Part shown: in pieces, positions 18,185 to 26,663 of the stretch
Layout: each line of letters opens with the position of its first letter
Position numbering within the stretch: position 1 is the first letter of the stretch
NCBI RefSeq assembly: GCF_903166585.1
Contig: NZ_CAESCM010000014.1
Coordinates: 116,099 to 180,098 of the forward strand
Direction of reading: 5' to 3'
Source: Pedobacter ghigonis
GTDB lineage: Bacteria; Bacteroidota; Bacteroidia; Sphingobacteriales; Sphingobacteriaceae
Length of the DNA stretch: 64,000 bases
Translations under genes and position numbers: made by a program
Notes under the pieces: model-generated
The model's input: only the letters and a program-made list of their open reading frames with translations
Database searches by the model: none
Told to the model about the DNA's origin: nothing

Positions 18185-19429
18185 ATGTATAAAACGCTTC
18201 TTAAACAAATGATCTTATTTTTATGCTTTACCTGTATGGTAGGGGGAGCCTATGCCCAAAGTATTGTACAAGGCTGGGTTTTAGACGCAACAACAAAACA
18301 GCCCATATCTCACGCCAGCGTGTATTTTGGCAATACCCAGATTGGTACTGCTACCAATGATAAGGGGCAATTTGAAATACAGGCAAAAAGACTTTATAAC
18401 GAACTGATAATTTCGGCTGTAGGCTACGAAAGTACAATGGTTAATACCTCTGCTAATCATGCCAATTATACGATTTATTTAAAAGCAAAGATCAGTACTT
18501 TAATGGACGTGACTGTAAGGGCAGGTAAAAAAGACTGGAAGAAATGGGGGGCTTTATTTTCGCGTATTTTACTTGGACAATATTCTCATAATTTTAGTGC
18601 TTGTAAAATATTAAATCCTCAGGATATTAAGTTCTCCTATAATGAAGAGGCAAATTACCTCGAAGTAAGCTCAGACAGGCCAATTTTAATAGAAAACAAG
18701 GCGCTTGGTTATACACTACAACTGGATATGAGCGAATTTAGGTACGATTTTCTTAATGATGCACTTAGCTATAGTGTGGGTACCTATTACGAAAATTTAA
18801 ACACAGGCTTTAATAAATTTAAACCGTTGATTTTAAAAATGGCCTATTTAGGTTCGAAGATGCATTTCTACAGGAGCTTATTTTCGAAAACTTTAAATGA
18901 AGAAAATTTTGAAGTTTACCGTTATACCTCGGTTAAGAATATAGCGAAAGAAAATGTTTTTAAAACGGTGCAGCGGTACAAGGCTGATAAAATAGCAAAT
19001 GGCATTAAAGAGGAAGATATAAAACTATCTGATAATCGCGATACAGCTGAATATTATAGAAAAGTACTGTTGCAAAATGATGTTTTAAAATGGGATACTA
19101 CCAAAGTAGACTATAAACAGTACTTGTCTTTTGATAGTGTGAAAAACAAGATGATCTTTAGGCTTAGTGATACGCTAATGGTTGTGTATAAGCGGGATTA
19201 TGATCAGATTGCCAACCTCACCAGATCGCATGTGGCTAATGGTCATGGTCACTCGGTTGTATTCTTAAAAACATTGATCTGTTTAAACAGTAAAGAAGAT
19301 ATTATTATAGATTCAGCAGGCTATGGCATTCCGAATATATTGCAGGCAAGTGGCGATATGGGGAACAGGCGACTTGCAGAGCAATTGCCATTCGATTTTG
19401 TTTACGACCCTGAGAAGTTTCGATTTTAA
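18185..19429 (+). CDS. Exported protein with carboxypeptidase regulatory-like N-terminal domain
   Basis: The ATG at 18185 is chosen because it gives a proper signal peptide (MILFLCFTCMVGGAYAQ); the frame extends upstream to 18116 without one. About 414 residues. Mature residues ~20-105 form a carboxypeptidase-D regulatory-like beta-sandwich (GWVLDATTKQPISHASVYF, GTATNDKGQFEI, LIISAVGYEST). The remaining ~300 residues are mixed and carry no motif I recognise (KKWGALFSRILLGQYSHNFS; LGYTLQLDMSEFRYDFLND). There is no TonB plug or barrel, so it is not a receptor. It resembles the group of Bacteroidota periplasmic or surface proteins in which this sandwich precedes an unassigned domain. It is monocistronic, with a terminator after it. 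Confidence 0.8.
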   Translation: MYKTLLKQMILFLCFTCMVGGAYAQSIVQGWVLDATTKQPISHASVYFGNTQIGTATNDKGQFEIQAKRLYNELIISAVGYESTMVNTSANHANYTIYLKAKISTLMDVTVRAGKKDWKKWGALFSRILLGQYSHNFSACKILNPQDIKFSYNEEANYLEVSSDRPILIENKALGYTLQLDMSEFRYDFLNDALSYSVGTYYENLNTGFNKFKPLILKMAYLGSKMHFYRSLFSKTLNEENFEVYRYTSVKNIAKENVFKTVQRYKADKIANGIKEEDIKLSDNRDTAEYYRKVLLQNDVLKWDTTKVDYKQYLSFDSVKNKMIFRLSDTLMVVYKRDYDQIANLTRSHVANGHGHSVVFLKTLICLNSKEDIIIDSAGYGIPNILQASGDMGNRRLAEQLPFDFVYDPEKFRF

Positions 19430-19458
19430 ATAGAAAAGCGGTTGAATAGGGCATAAAA

Positions 19459-19488
19459 AAAACCGGTTCATTTTTTTGAACCGGTTTT
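19459..19488. terminator. Bidirectional terminator
   Basis: AAAACCGGTTCA (19459-19470) pairs perfectly with TGAACCGGTTTT (19477-19488) across a T-rich loop. It lies between convergent genes. Confidence 0.8.
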
Positions 19489-19504
19489 ATGAAAGCGCTA
19501 AATA

Positions 19505-19975
19505 TTAAAGCTGGTAAGATTTGGTATAAATAGGACTTCTGTCTTTTACAATTCTTTCTGTACCCTGGTCTATCACTTTGCCATCTACTTCAATTTTATA
19601 ATCAACAGTAAAAGGAGTGGCACCAAATTCGAAACCGCCAAATTGAACACTGCCGGCAAAAAAGTTACTTGCCGATTCCAGTACAATGGTTTTTCCGCCG
19701 TTAAAATCATCAGTACCTACTGAAATTACGGTACCTTTTTTAGTTACACCGTTTACCAGCCAATCAATAGATGAAGCATCGGAGCGGCCACCCGCAACGT
19801 CTACATCAAAATAATCGCCTTCGGCCTTTTTAAAATCGCCTGATAGGGTAATGGTAATTTTTGCTTTTTTCCCGCCATTCGCAGCCGGATCGTCGCTTTT
19901 CTTTTTACACGAAAACAGCACGGTTACGGCAATGATGGCCAAAGCAAACTGTGTTATTTTTCTTTGAATTTTCAT
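19505..19975 (-). CDS. Small lipoprotein, function unknown
   Basis: 156 residues with a lipoprotein signal ending AVTVLFSCKKK (Cys23). The mature part is beta-rich: ITITLSGDFKKAEGDYFDVD, FNGGKTIVLESASNFFAGSV and FTVDYKIEVDGKVIDQGTER. This suggests a single Ig-like or lipocalin-like sandwich. No neighbour explains its role: it converges with the preceding gene and diverges from the histidine kinase. The Cys-Lys-Lys-Lys start of the mature protein is common in this window's lipoproteins. Confidence 0.75.
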   Translation of the reverse strand: MKIQRKITQFALAIIAVTVLFSCKKKSDDPAANGGKKAKITITLSGDFKKAEGDYFDVDVAGGRSDASSIDWLVNGVTKKGTVISVGTDDFNGGKTIVLESASNFFAGSVQFGGFEFGATPFTVDYKIEVDGKVIDQGTERIVKDRSPIYTKSYQL

Positions 19976-20141
19976 GGTTTTTGTTTTTAATTGTTAATCA
20001 AATGGTAGTGTTCACACTTATCGATACAAAGTAAGGCAATCGCTAAAAACGCATCAATCGGTATAAAACAGTATTTTTTTCTACTGGTATTCCTGTATTT
20101 TTTAACGAAATTTTAGTTTGCCGTTTAAAGGCCGCATTTTT

Positions 20142-22160
20142 ATGCGCATGAGAAAAATAAGCTGGCTGATAGTATTTCTGCTATCCAGCCTACATCTATC
20201 TGCTCAATTATCAGCACAGGACAAAAAGTATCTGGATAGCTTGAACCAGTTGGCCGTTAAAACCAAATCGGATAGTGTGCGGGCCGAACTCTATTTTACG
20301 CTTTCGGACTATTGGGTAGACCGCGATTCGGTAAAAACGATCGGCTATTTAAATAAGGGGATTAAGTACGGACAGCCTTATGCTTACCTGAGAGGCCGCT
20401 ATTATTACCTGCTGGCCGATTATTACGCTGCAAAAGACCCTGCGAAAAGTGAAGTTAACTATTTAAAAGCCGATAAGGAACTGGCAGCTTTCACTACCAA
20501 ACGTGCTTATAAGCAACGCGCCATGCTTTGGCATAATTATGCCTTATTGCACCAGCATGAAGATGATTTAAAAGCAACGCTCGAAATACTGATTAACAAG
20601 GTGCTGCCGCTGGCCCAAAAGGGTGGCGACGATGTGATGCTGGGTACCGAATACATTTCTATTTCGACCATTTTTATGAACCTGGAACAATATGATAAGG
20701 CGGTAATGTATTCGGAAGATGGGATTAAGTATTTTCAGCATACACCACCGGGGCAGTTTTATCTATTGGTAAATGCTTATCTCACTACTGCCGAAAGTTA
20801 TTATCACCTCGATAATATCAGGCAAACTAAAAAATACCTCGATCTGGCCAAAGGTGTACTCAATAAATCAGAAAAGGTGGTTTCGCATTCGAATATGGAA
20901 ATATTCTGGCTCAAATATTACGAGGTTTTGGGCTGGCATTTAATCGAAATTAAACAATATGATGCTGCCCTCGAAAGTATTGAAAAAGGAACTGTACTGG
21001 CCAAAAGAACAGAAAATAATTATTCGTTGCAGGCATTGGCTTTTAACCGTTACGATATTTTATTTGCCCAGCATAAATATGCAGAGGCAGAGCGTTTGTT
21101 GCTGCATTTAGCGAAACAAAAAGAAATCCATGCATTGGCCGATAACCGACTGAAAACAGCTCAAAAGCTGGCCGCTTTTTATCAGGCAACTGGTAATATG
21201 AAGGAGGCTTACAACTGGCTTAAAAGAAGTAATACGCTAAGCGATAGTATAAATGAAAGTAAGCTGAAAACCGATATCAATACGCTCGAAATTAAATACC
21301 ATGCGGCCGAGAACGAGAAAAAAATAGCCGGTTTAAGTGCCGAGAAGAAACAGAACCTGTTAACCCTAAAGAATCAGCGCTTAACCAACTGGTTGCTTGT
21401 AGCGGCCATTATCTTGCTGCTGGTGCTGGCCGGATTTATATTCTTTTACTACCGGAGCTATAAAAAACTGGCCATACAACGTGAAATAAACCTGCAGCAA
21501 CAAGCTACCGAGCAGGCACAAAAACAGGAGATAGAAGTAACCAGAGCCATGCTTGATGCTGAAGAGAATGAGCGAAACCGTGTGGCAAGAGACCTGCACG
21601 ATGGCTTAGGCGGGATGCTGGCGGGAGTAAAAATTAATTTATTAAGCTGGGCAAAGTATAATAAAAATATGGAAACACAGGATTTTGAACTACAACGTAT
21701 TATCGGTCAGTTAGATGGGTCGGTTAATGAGTTAAGGAATATAGCCCGTAATATGATGCCGCAAACTTTATTAAATTATGGTTTGGAAGCGGCTTTGAAA
21801 GAGCTTTGTGAGAGTGTTATGGACAGGGATATGGAAGTTGATTTTCAGCCGATTAATATCGGGAAGGACATTGGCCTGTCGCAGCAGATTAGTATTTACC
21901 GGATTGTACAGGAGATACTGGCTAATATTTTGAAACATGCCGGTGCAACCGAGATTTTATTGCAATGCAGCGAAAACCAACATCGTTTTTACATTACGGT
22001 TGAAGATAATGGCAAAGGTTTTGATGTGGAAAGCAGTAATCTCAAAAATGGCCTCGGATTGGCCAATATCAGGAAGCGGGTAGAATATTTTAATGGCCGC
22101 TTCGATATTGCATCGACCATTAACGAGGGCACTACCATTAATATAGAACTTGATGTTTGA
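20142..22160 (+). CDS. TPR-containing NarL-type sensor histidine kinase
   Basis: The ATG at 20142 is preferred to a TTG at 20118; it yields a signal peptide (MRKISWLIVFLLSSLHLSAQ). The periplasmic part (~30-385) is built of tetratricopeptide-like helix pairs (YYLLADYYAAKDPAKSEVNY; YISISTIFMNLEQYDKAVMY; YDAALESIEKG). One membrane helix follows (LLVAAIILLLVLAGFIFFYY), then a coiled coil, a HisKA_3 dimerisation domain with His486 in RDLHDGLGGMLAGVK, and an HATPase domain (EILANILKHAGA; DNGKGFD; NGLGLANIRKRVEYF). It phosphorylates the regulator encoded next, whose start overlaps this gene's end. Confidence 0.93.
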   Translation: MRMRKISWLIVFLLSSLHLSAQLSAQDKKYLDSLNQLAVKTKSDSVRAELYFTLSDYWVDRDSVKTIGYLNKGIKYGQPYAYLRGRYYYLLADYYAAKDPAKSEVNYLKADKELAAFTTKRAYKQRAMLWHNYALLHQHEDDLKATLEILINKVLPLAQKGGDDVMLGTEYISISTIFMNLEQYDKAVMYSEDGIKYFQHTPPGQFYLLVNAYLTTAESYYHLDNIRQTKKYLDLAKGVLNKSEKVVSHSNMEIFWLKYYEVLGWHLIEIKQYDAALESIEKGTVLAKRTENNYSLQALAFNRYDILFAQHKYAEAERLLLHLAKQKEIHALADNRLKTAQKLAAFYQATGNMKEAYNWLKRSNTLSDSINESKLKTDINTLEIKYHAAENEKKIAGLSAEKKQNLLTLKNQRLTNWLLVAAIILLLVLAGFIFFYYRSYKKLAIQREINLQQQATEQAQKQEIEVTRAMLDAEENERNRVARDLHDGLGGMLAGVKINLLSWAKYNKNMETQDFELQRIIGQLDGSVNELRNIARNMMPQTLLNYGLEAALKELCESVMDRDMEVDFQPINIGKDIGLSQQISIYRIVQEILANILKHAGATEILLQCSENQHRFYITVEDNGKGFDVESSNLKNGLGLANIRKRVEYFNGRFDIASTINEGTTINIELDV

Positions 22161-22794
22161 TACCGTAAGCAAGACCAAAATTATTATCATAGATGACCAC
22201 CCTTTAGTTTCGGCCGGATTGGAAAGCCTGTTGGCAAGGGAAGAAGGTTTTGAGGTAATTGGTACTTTTGCTTTGGGCCTTGAGGGATTGGATTTTTTAA
22301 CCCAGAATGAAGCGGATATTGCCATTCTGGATATTTCGCTGCCTGATGTGAATGGGGTAGACCTGTGTTTAAAAATAAAGTCGCTTTTACCACAATGTGA
22401 TGTGCTGGCATTGAGCAACCACGCCGAAAGAACGCTAATGATGCAGATGTTACAGCATGGCGCTTCGGGTTATATGCTTAAAAATGCACCGATTGATGAA
22501 ATCATTAATGGCATAAAAGATTGTTTAAAAGGCGAAATGGCTTTTAGCAAAGAAGTAAAAGCCATTATGCTTAAGCCATCTGTAAACGAACTGGGGGCAC
22601 GACCAAAAATTACAAAACGCGAAAAACAGGTTTTAAAACTCATTGAAGAGGGTAAAACCACAGCTGCCATGGCCGATTTGCTTTTTGTTAGCCCCTTAAC
22701 CATCGAAACCCACCGCAGAAACCTGATGCAGAAATTCGGCGTAAAAAACGCCCTCGAGCTGATTAAGATCTCACGCGAGCAATTGTTGCTTTGA
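22153..22794 (+). CDS. NarL/LuxR-family response regulator
   Basis: 213 residues. The receiver domain has acidic residues in IIIDDHPLVS and phospho-acceptor Asp60 in IAILDISLPD; the switch residues follow in LALSNHAER and GYMLKNAP. The C-terminal LuxR-type helix-turn-helix reads ITKREKQVLKLIEEGKTTAA and SPLTIETHRRNLMQKFGV. The ATG overlaps the kinase stop by 8 bases, so kinase and regulator are co-translated. The signal and target genes are unknown. Confidence 0.95.
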   Translation: MFDTVSKTKIIIIDDHPLVSAGLESLLAREEGFEVIGTFALGLEGLDFLTQNEADIAILDISLPDVNGVDLCLKIKSLLPQCDVLALSNHAERTLMMQMLQHGASGYMLKNAPIDEIINGIKDCLKGEMAFSKEVKAIMLKPSVNELGARPKITKREKQVLKLIEEGKTTAAMADLLFVSPLTIETHRRNLMQKFGVKNALELIKISREQLLL

Positions 22795-22799
22795 TTTGT

Positions 22800-22975
22800 T
22801 GGTTCATTGGTCAATTGTTCATTAGTTCATTGATCAATCGTTCATTGGTTCATTTTTCATTAGTCATTAGTTCATTGCTTACTAATAACTATGAACTGCA
22901 AATTGCCAACTATAAACTGCCAATTGCTAACTGTCAACTGCAAATTGCCAACTGCAAATTGCCAACTGCAAATTC
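22800..22975. repeat. Low-complexity TTCATTGGTCA / CTGCAAATTGCCAA repeat tract
   Basis: The first half is made of degenerate TTCATTnGTnnAT words. The second half is repeats of AACTGCAAATTGCCAACT, with copies near 22894, 22937 and 22955. Related words recur at 62846-62905 and 63352-63388. No coding content. Confidence 0.7.
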
Positions 22976-24301
22976 TTAAAACACCACATTTCCGCCCTGT
23001 ATAAGCGATTTAACTGGCGAAACCCTTGATACGGCTTCCGCTGAGCAACTGGCATCTACCAATACTACATTGGCTTTATCGCCTGCTTTTGGCCATTGTC
23101 TGTCTCCTTTATCACTTAGTGGCACAATACTGCCTGTAGCCAGTTTTAAAATACGCGAAAGATCGAATTCGGTACGGTAGCCATAAATCTGTGCTGCAAG
23201 ATTTGCTTTTTGTAAAATACTACCGGTGCCAAAAGTGCTCCAATGATCTACAATACAATCGTTACCCGCCACAACATCTACTCCATATTTGTACAAAGCG
23301 GGAATCGGCATCGGGGTGCCCGACATGGGAATGGTAGAGGCAATTCCCATTTTGGCTGCACCCAGTTTTTCGGCAATTTCTTCGGTTTTGGCTTTATCTA
23401 AATAGCGTAAAGCAAAGGCATGGCTTACAAAGGTTTTGCCTTTCAGTACCGGGTTTTCCATTACTTTGGCAATCAGATATTCGATGGTTTTAATGCCGGG
23501 TTCGCCCGATTCGTGCAGGTGGATATCAATTCCTTTTCCATGATCGAGTGCCAGTTGGATTACAAAATCCATGTGTTTTTCGATGCCGCCATCAATGCTG
23601 GTTGGATCGAGTCCGCCAATAAAATCGATATCCATTTTGGCTGCTTCTTTCATAAGCTCGGCTGATTGGGTATAATAAAGTCCATGCTGCGGGAAAGCCA
23701 CCAGCTCGGCCTGAAACGAATCTTTTTTATTTGCTAAAGCTGTTTGCAGGTGCTTTAAGGAATCGAGTTTAGATGTAGGCTCAATGTTAACATGCGAACG
23801 GGCATAACCTGTTCCGTACGATTGCAGCAGTTCGATCAGTTTTTCGGTACGCGTAACAGAGGTTTTCAGCAATTCTGGGATAATCTGTTGCTCAAAGGCA
23901 ATCATATCTTTTACACTCCTGTTTTTCTTCAGGTGTGCCTGCCACGGTAAACCATAATAAGTTTTATCGAGGTGGATGTGCATATCCTTAAAAGCAGGCA
24001 GCATTAGCCAGCCTTTGGCATCTATAGCTTTCGCATTGGGTTGATTGGGTGCCAGGCTTTTAATTTTGCCATCCTCAATCTCAACCATAAACAATTCTGT
24101 TTTGGTATGAATCACATCTTCACCATCGTAGTCGAAACCGGTTTCGAGCCTTACATTTTTTAGGGTGTAGCTTTTGCCCAAAGGTTTGCTGAGTGTGTTT
24201 TCTGCAGCATCGGCCTCTCCGGCAGAAAGCAAACAGCTACTTGCCAATAAAATAGAAGAGCTTTTAATAAAGTTTTTTCTTGTGATAGGTTGTGGTGTCA
24301 T
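22976..24301 (-). CDS. Exported amidohydrolase, cytosine-deaminase-like
   Basis: 441 residues; the N-terminus (RKNFIKSSSILLASSCLLSA) is a signal sequence with a possible lipobox. The amidohydrolase barrel carries the first metal motif in KDMHIHLDKTYYG, a second His in IDIHLHESGEP, FVSHAFALRY, and the C-terminal Asp in VAGNDCIVDHW. The order and spacing fit the CodA-like metallo-deaminase branch (cytosine deaminase and related hydrolases). Export makes a role in nucleobase salvage inside the cell unlikely; it may act on an N-heterocycle or amide in the periplasm. It is monocistronic. An AraC regulator gene is encoded upstream on the same strand. Confidence 0.85.
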   Translation of the reverse strand: MTPQPITRKNFIKSSSILLASSCLLSAGEADAAENTLSKPLGKSYTLKNVRLETGFDYDGEDVIHTKTELFMVEIEDGKIKSLAPNQPNAKAIDAKGWLMLPAFKDMHIHLDKTYYGLPWQAHLKKNRSVKDMIAFEQQIIPELLKTSVTRTEKLIELLQSYGTGYARSHVNIEPTSKLDSLKHLQTALANKKDSFQAELVAFPQHGLYYTQSAELMKEAAKMDIDFIGGLDPTSIDGGIEKHMDFVIQLALDHGKGIDIHLHESGEPGIKTIEYLIAKVMENPVLKGKTFVSHAFALRYLDKAKTEEIAEKLGAAKMGIASTIPMSGTPMPIPALYKYGVDVVAGNDCIVDHWSTFGTGSILQKANLAAQIYGYRTEFDLSRILKLATGSIVPLSDKGDRQWPKAGDKANVVLVDASCSAEAVSRVSPVKSLIQGGNVVF

Positions 24302-24322
24302 ATACGGTTAAAATCTGAACTA

Positions 24323-24330
24323 CAAACATA
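24323..24330 (-). promoter_or_regulatory. -7 element TATGTTTG for the amidohydrolase gene
   Basis: An exact TAnnTTTG on the minus strand, 21 bases before the ATG at 24301. Confidence 0.35.
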
Positions 24331-24649
24331 GCATACCGCTGATTTTTATAAGCGTAATATTTATCTTAAAAATTGTATCATTTATTACTTTGGAGGTTAA
24401 CTGGTTAATTGTTGAAACCGGTTAACTGTACCCGACAGATTGCTTCAGGCTAAACCGTAAGCGCTTAATATCGATCTGTTTTATTGTTTATTAATAAAAA
24501 ATCTGGGTTTCTTTTCTGTGTAATCTGCGGGAAAGCTTTGTAACTGCTTTTGCTCTCCGCCTAATATCACCAGCTCCGTAAAATTCCATTTTTCTGTATT
24601 TTTCTCTTATGGTGAGGCTTAATTTATTGGATAAAATCAATATTAGAGA

Positions 24650-24830
24650 CAGCCCCTTCGGAGTCGTCATTTCGAGCGAACCCGATAGCTATCGGGTGCA
24701 ACGTAGTCGAGAACCACAAAGTGTTCAGCGAAGCTAAATCTATTTAAAGATCTCTCCCCGCCTGTACGGGCAGGCATTTCGCTGCGCTTCATCCGATAGC
24801 TATCGGATCGAGATGACGAATCTCCTATTG
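24650..24830. repeat. REP-like intergenic repeat with GATAGCTATC palindromes
   Basis: A composite element in the 558-base gap before the AraC gene. It has the palindromes CCCGATAGCTATCGGG (24681-24696) and TCCGATAGCTATCGGA (24791-24806), together with GTCATTTCGAGCGAA, AGCGAAGCTAAATCTATTT and CGAGATGACGAATC words. The same words recur at 62979-63060, in the other order. It is a dispersed non-coding family. Confidence 0.75.
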
Positions 24831-24859
24831 CAGCCGAGGTAGTGTTAACTGAAAACTGC

Positions 24860-25714
24860 TTAATTGTTTAAATGATTCCTAAACTGTCTCGGACTAATGT
24901 GCGTGTGCTTTTTAAAGAATTTAGAGAAATAGGCCATATCATAAAAACCAAGATCGAAGGCGATGGCTTTAATGGGGTTTTCGGTGGTGAGTAATATCCG
25001 TTTGATTTCGAGAATTAATCTTTCGTGAATCAGTGCCGTTGCCGAAACATGGAAATGCTTTTGGCAAAGGATATTGAGGTAATTGGCAGAAATGTTTAGC
25101 TGATCGGCATAATACGAAACGAGTTTTTCACTTTTATAATGCTTATCAATCAGCGCCAGGTATTTAAATAAAACCGGTTTGCTTTGGTAAACGGTTTGCT
25201 TGTTGAAAATACTTTCTGCCTCGCGACTAATCATTAAAGCAATGAGCCGGAGCCTGGTGGTAATCATTTCGGCTAAGCTATTTGCGGCTTCCAGTTCGGT
25301 TTTTACCTGTTTAATTTCATATAAAATTTGCTCAAATGTTGCTTTACTCAGCTTAATAACCGGGTAATTTTGGTACAGCATTAAAGAAAACCGCAATGAG
25401 TTAGCCAGCGTTTCAAAAGTTTGCCGGTTAATCATAATCTGATGCGCTATGGTATTGGCACCCAATTTCCATTGGTGTATCTGCTCGGGGAAGAGCAGGT
25501 GCAGTTGGTACTGTTCAACCGGGTAATCCAAAAAATCGATACTATGGCTTCCGCTGCCTTGCTCAAAAAGCATAAACAGAAAAAAATCATGTTTATGGGG
25601 CTTTTCAATATGCCTTTCGCCTTCAATGTGATGGTATAACAAATCACTACCCAAATGCTGATCAGGCGAAAATTCGTTGATATCGAGAATTGGAAAGTGT
25701 GGTAGGGCAGGCAT
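24860..25714 (-). CDS. AraC-family transcriptional regulator
   Basis: 284 residues. The N-terminal cupin-like sensing region (GSDLLYHHIEGERHIEKPHK, FFLFMLFEQGSGSHSIDFLD) is followed by a double helix-turn-helix: LVSYYADQLNISANYLNILC and PIKAIAFDLGFYDMAYFSKF then FKKHTHISPRQFR. It has the usual family length. It may control the amidohydrolase located downstream on the same strand, but a 558-base repeat-rich gap separates them, so the link is weak. Confidence 0.93.
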   Translation of the reverse strand: MPALPHFPILDINEFSPDQHLGSDLLYHHIEGERHIEKPHKHDFFLFMLFEQGSGSHSIDFLDYPVEQYQLHLLFPEQIHQWKLGANTIAHQIMINRQTFETLANSLRFSLMLYQNYPVIKLSKATFEQILYEIKQVKTELEAANSLAEMITTRLRLIALMISREAESIFNKQTVYQSKPVLFKYLALIDKHYKSEKLVSYYADQLNISANYLNILCQKHFHVSATALIHERLILEIKRILLTTENPIKAIAFDLGFYDMAYFSKFFKKHTHISPRQFRNHLNN

Positions 25715-25741
25715 GGGCGAAAGTTACGGAAAAAGTCTTTA

Positions 25742-25910
25742 GTCTGGAGTCCGAAGTCGGAGGTCCGAAGTTTGGGTGCGTAATACTTAAGGCAGTGCTG
25801 TCATCTGCAGCAAGGCATCTCTTTTTTGTTTGCGCTGTTACAAAGAGACCCTGAAACACCCGTCCGACCGGCCGGGCGGAAGTTCAGGGTGACGGACTGG
25901 ATTAGGTGAC
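25742..25910. repeat. Direct repeat copy A (about 169 bases)
   Basis: Nearly identical, without gaps, to 26221-26389 (offset 479). It contains TAATACTTAAGGCAG, CATCTGCAGCAAGGCATCTC, CAAAGAGACCCTGAAACACC and a GC-rich hairpin CCGTCCGACCGGCCGGGCGG. Confidence 0.85.
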
Positions 25911-26220
25911 GAATTTGAGAAAGGGATTGTCTGCAAATCCCCTTATCGTCTTGCTGAATTCATTTCAGCATCTCTATCTCGATGATGCTTAGTGTATCAT
26001 GGGATGATCATTGATAGCCTGTAGAAGAATATTTGATAAATATCGTGTATGCAGCCAATTTGTAGTTTAAAAAGTTCGGAGTCGGAGGTCAGAAGTTTTT
26101 GGGGGAATTTAAGTTCACTGCTAAGGTGTGCTTAGGTGTCTCAGGTGGTTGATAGTCGGGGATTGGAGGTTGGAAGTTTGGGTGCCTAATTACTTATATT
26201 CCCTTATATTTCTTATATGG

Positions 26221-26389
26221 TAAAAAAGTCGGGGGTCGGAGGGCGGAAGTTTGGGGGCATAATACTTAAGGCAGCACTGTCATCTGCAGCAAGGCATCTC
26301 TTTTTTGTTTGCGCTGTTACAAAGAGACCCTGAAACACCCGTCCGACCGGCCGGGCGGAAGTTCAGGGTGACGGGCTGAATTGGGTGAC
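26221..26389. repeat. Direct repeat copy B (about 169 bases)
   Basis: The partner of 25742-25910. The spacer between copies holds two further short degenerate GTCGGAGGTnnGAAGTTT copies, near 26080 and 26155, so the leading 30 bases occur four times in this gap. Confidence 0.85.
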
Positions 26390-26443
26390 GGACACTGGAA
26401 GTCCCTCAGATATTGTTAGTTATACAATAAAACCAACCGTTAT

Positions 26444-26596
26444 TTACCGCAACAAAAGCACTGCAATTAATAAAGCAGAAATTACCAGAATAAAGATAAT
26501 CATCGATTTAAACTCACTGCTTTCCTGCTTGTCTTTATCGCTATCCTCCGATGTACTTTCCTGTTTCTGCTTCTTCCAATCTAACATTTGATCCAT
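26444..26596 (-). CDS. Small single-pass membrane protein, 50 residues
   Basis: An ATG at 26596 opens a 50-codon frame: a very polar N-terminus (MLDWKKQKQE, then an acidic and Lys-rich stretch, DSDKDKQESS) followed by one hydrophobic helix (MIIFILVISALLIAVLLL) ending in Arg and a stop. The clear division into charged tail and C-terminal anchor is typical of real tail-anchored small proteins and unlikely by chance. It lies 67 bases upstream of the SusC/SusD cluster's last stop and beside the 169-base repeats. Function unknown. Confidence 0.55.
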   Translation of the reverse strand: MDQMLDWKKQKQESTSEDSDKDKQESSEFKSMIIFILVISALLIAVLLLR

Positions 26597-26663
26597 AGTA
26601 ATCTGTTAATCCAGTAAGTCTGACTACAGATCAACTTCATGGTTTAATATCCGAAATGTTAAA

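Noticed and set aside
22800..22975. AATTGCCAACTG repeats considered as a regulatory array
   Set aside because: Degenerate low-complexity tract at a gene end that recurs elsewhere in the window; no operator-like symmetry or spacing.
26385..26591. 68-codon plus-strand ORF
   Set aside because: It is antisense to the more convincing 50-residue membrane protein frame (26444-26596) and begins inside the direct repeat.
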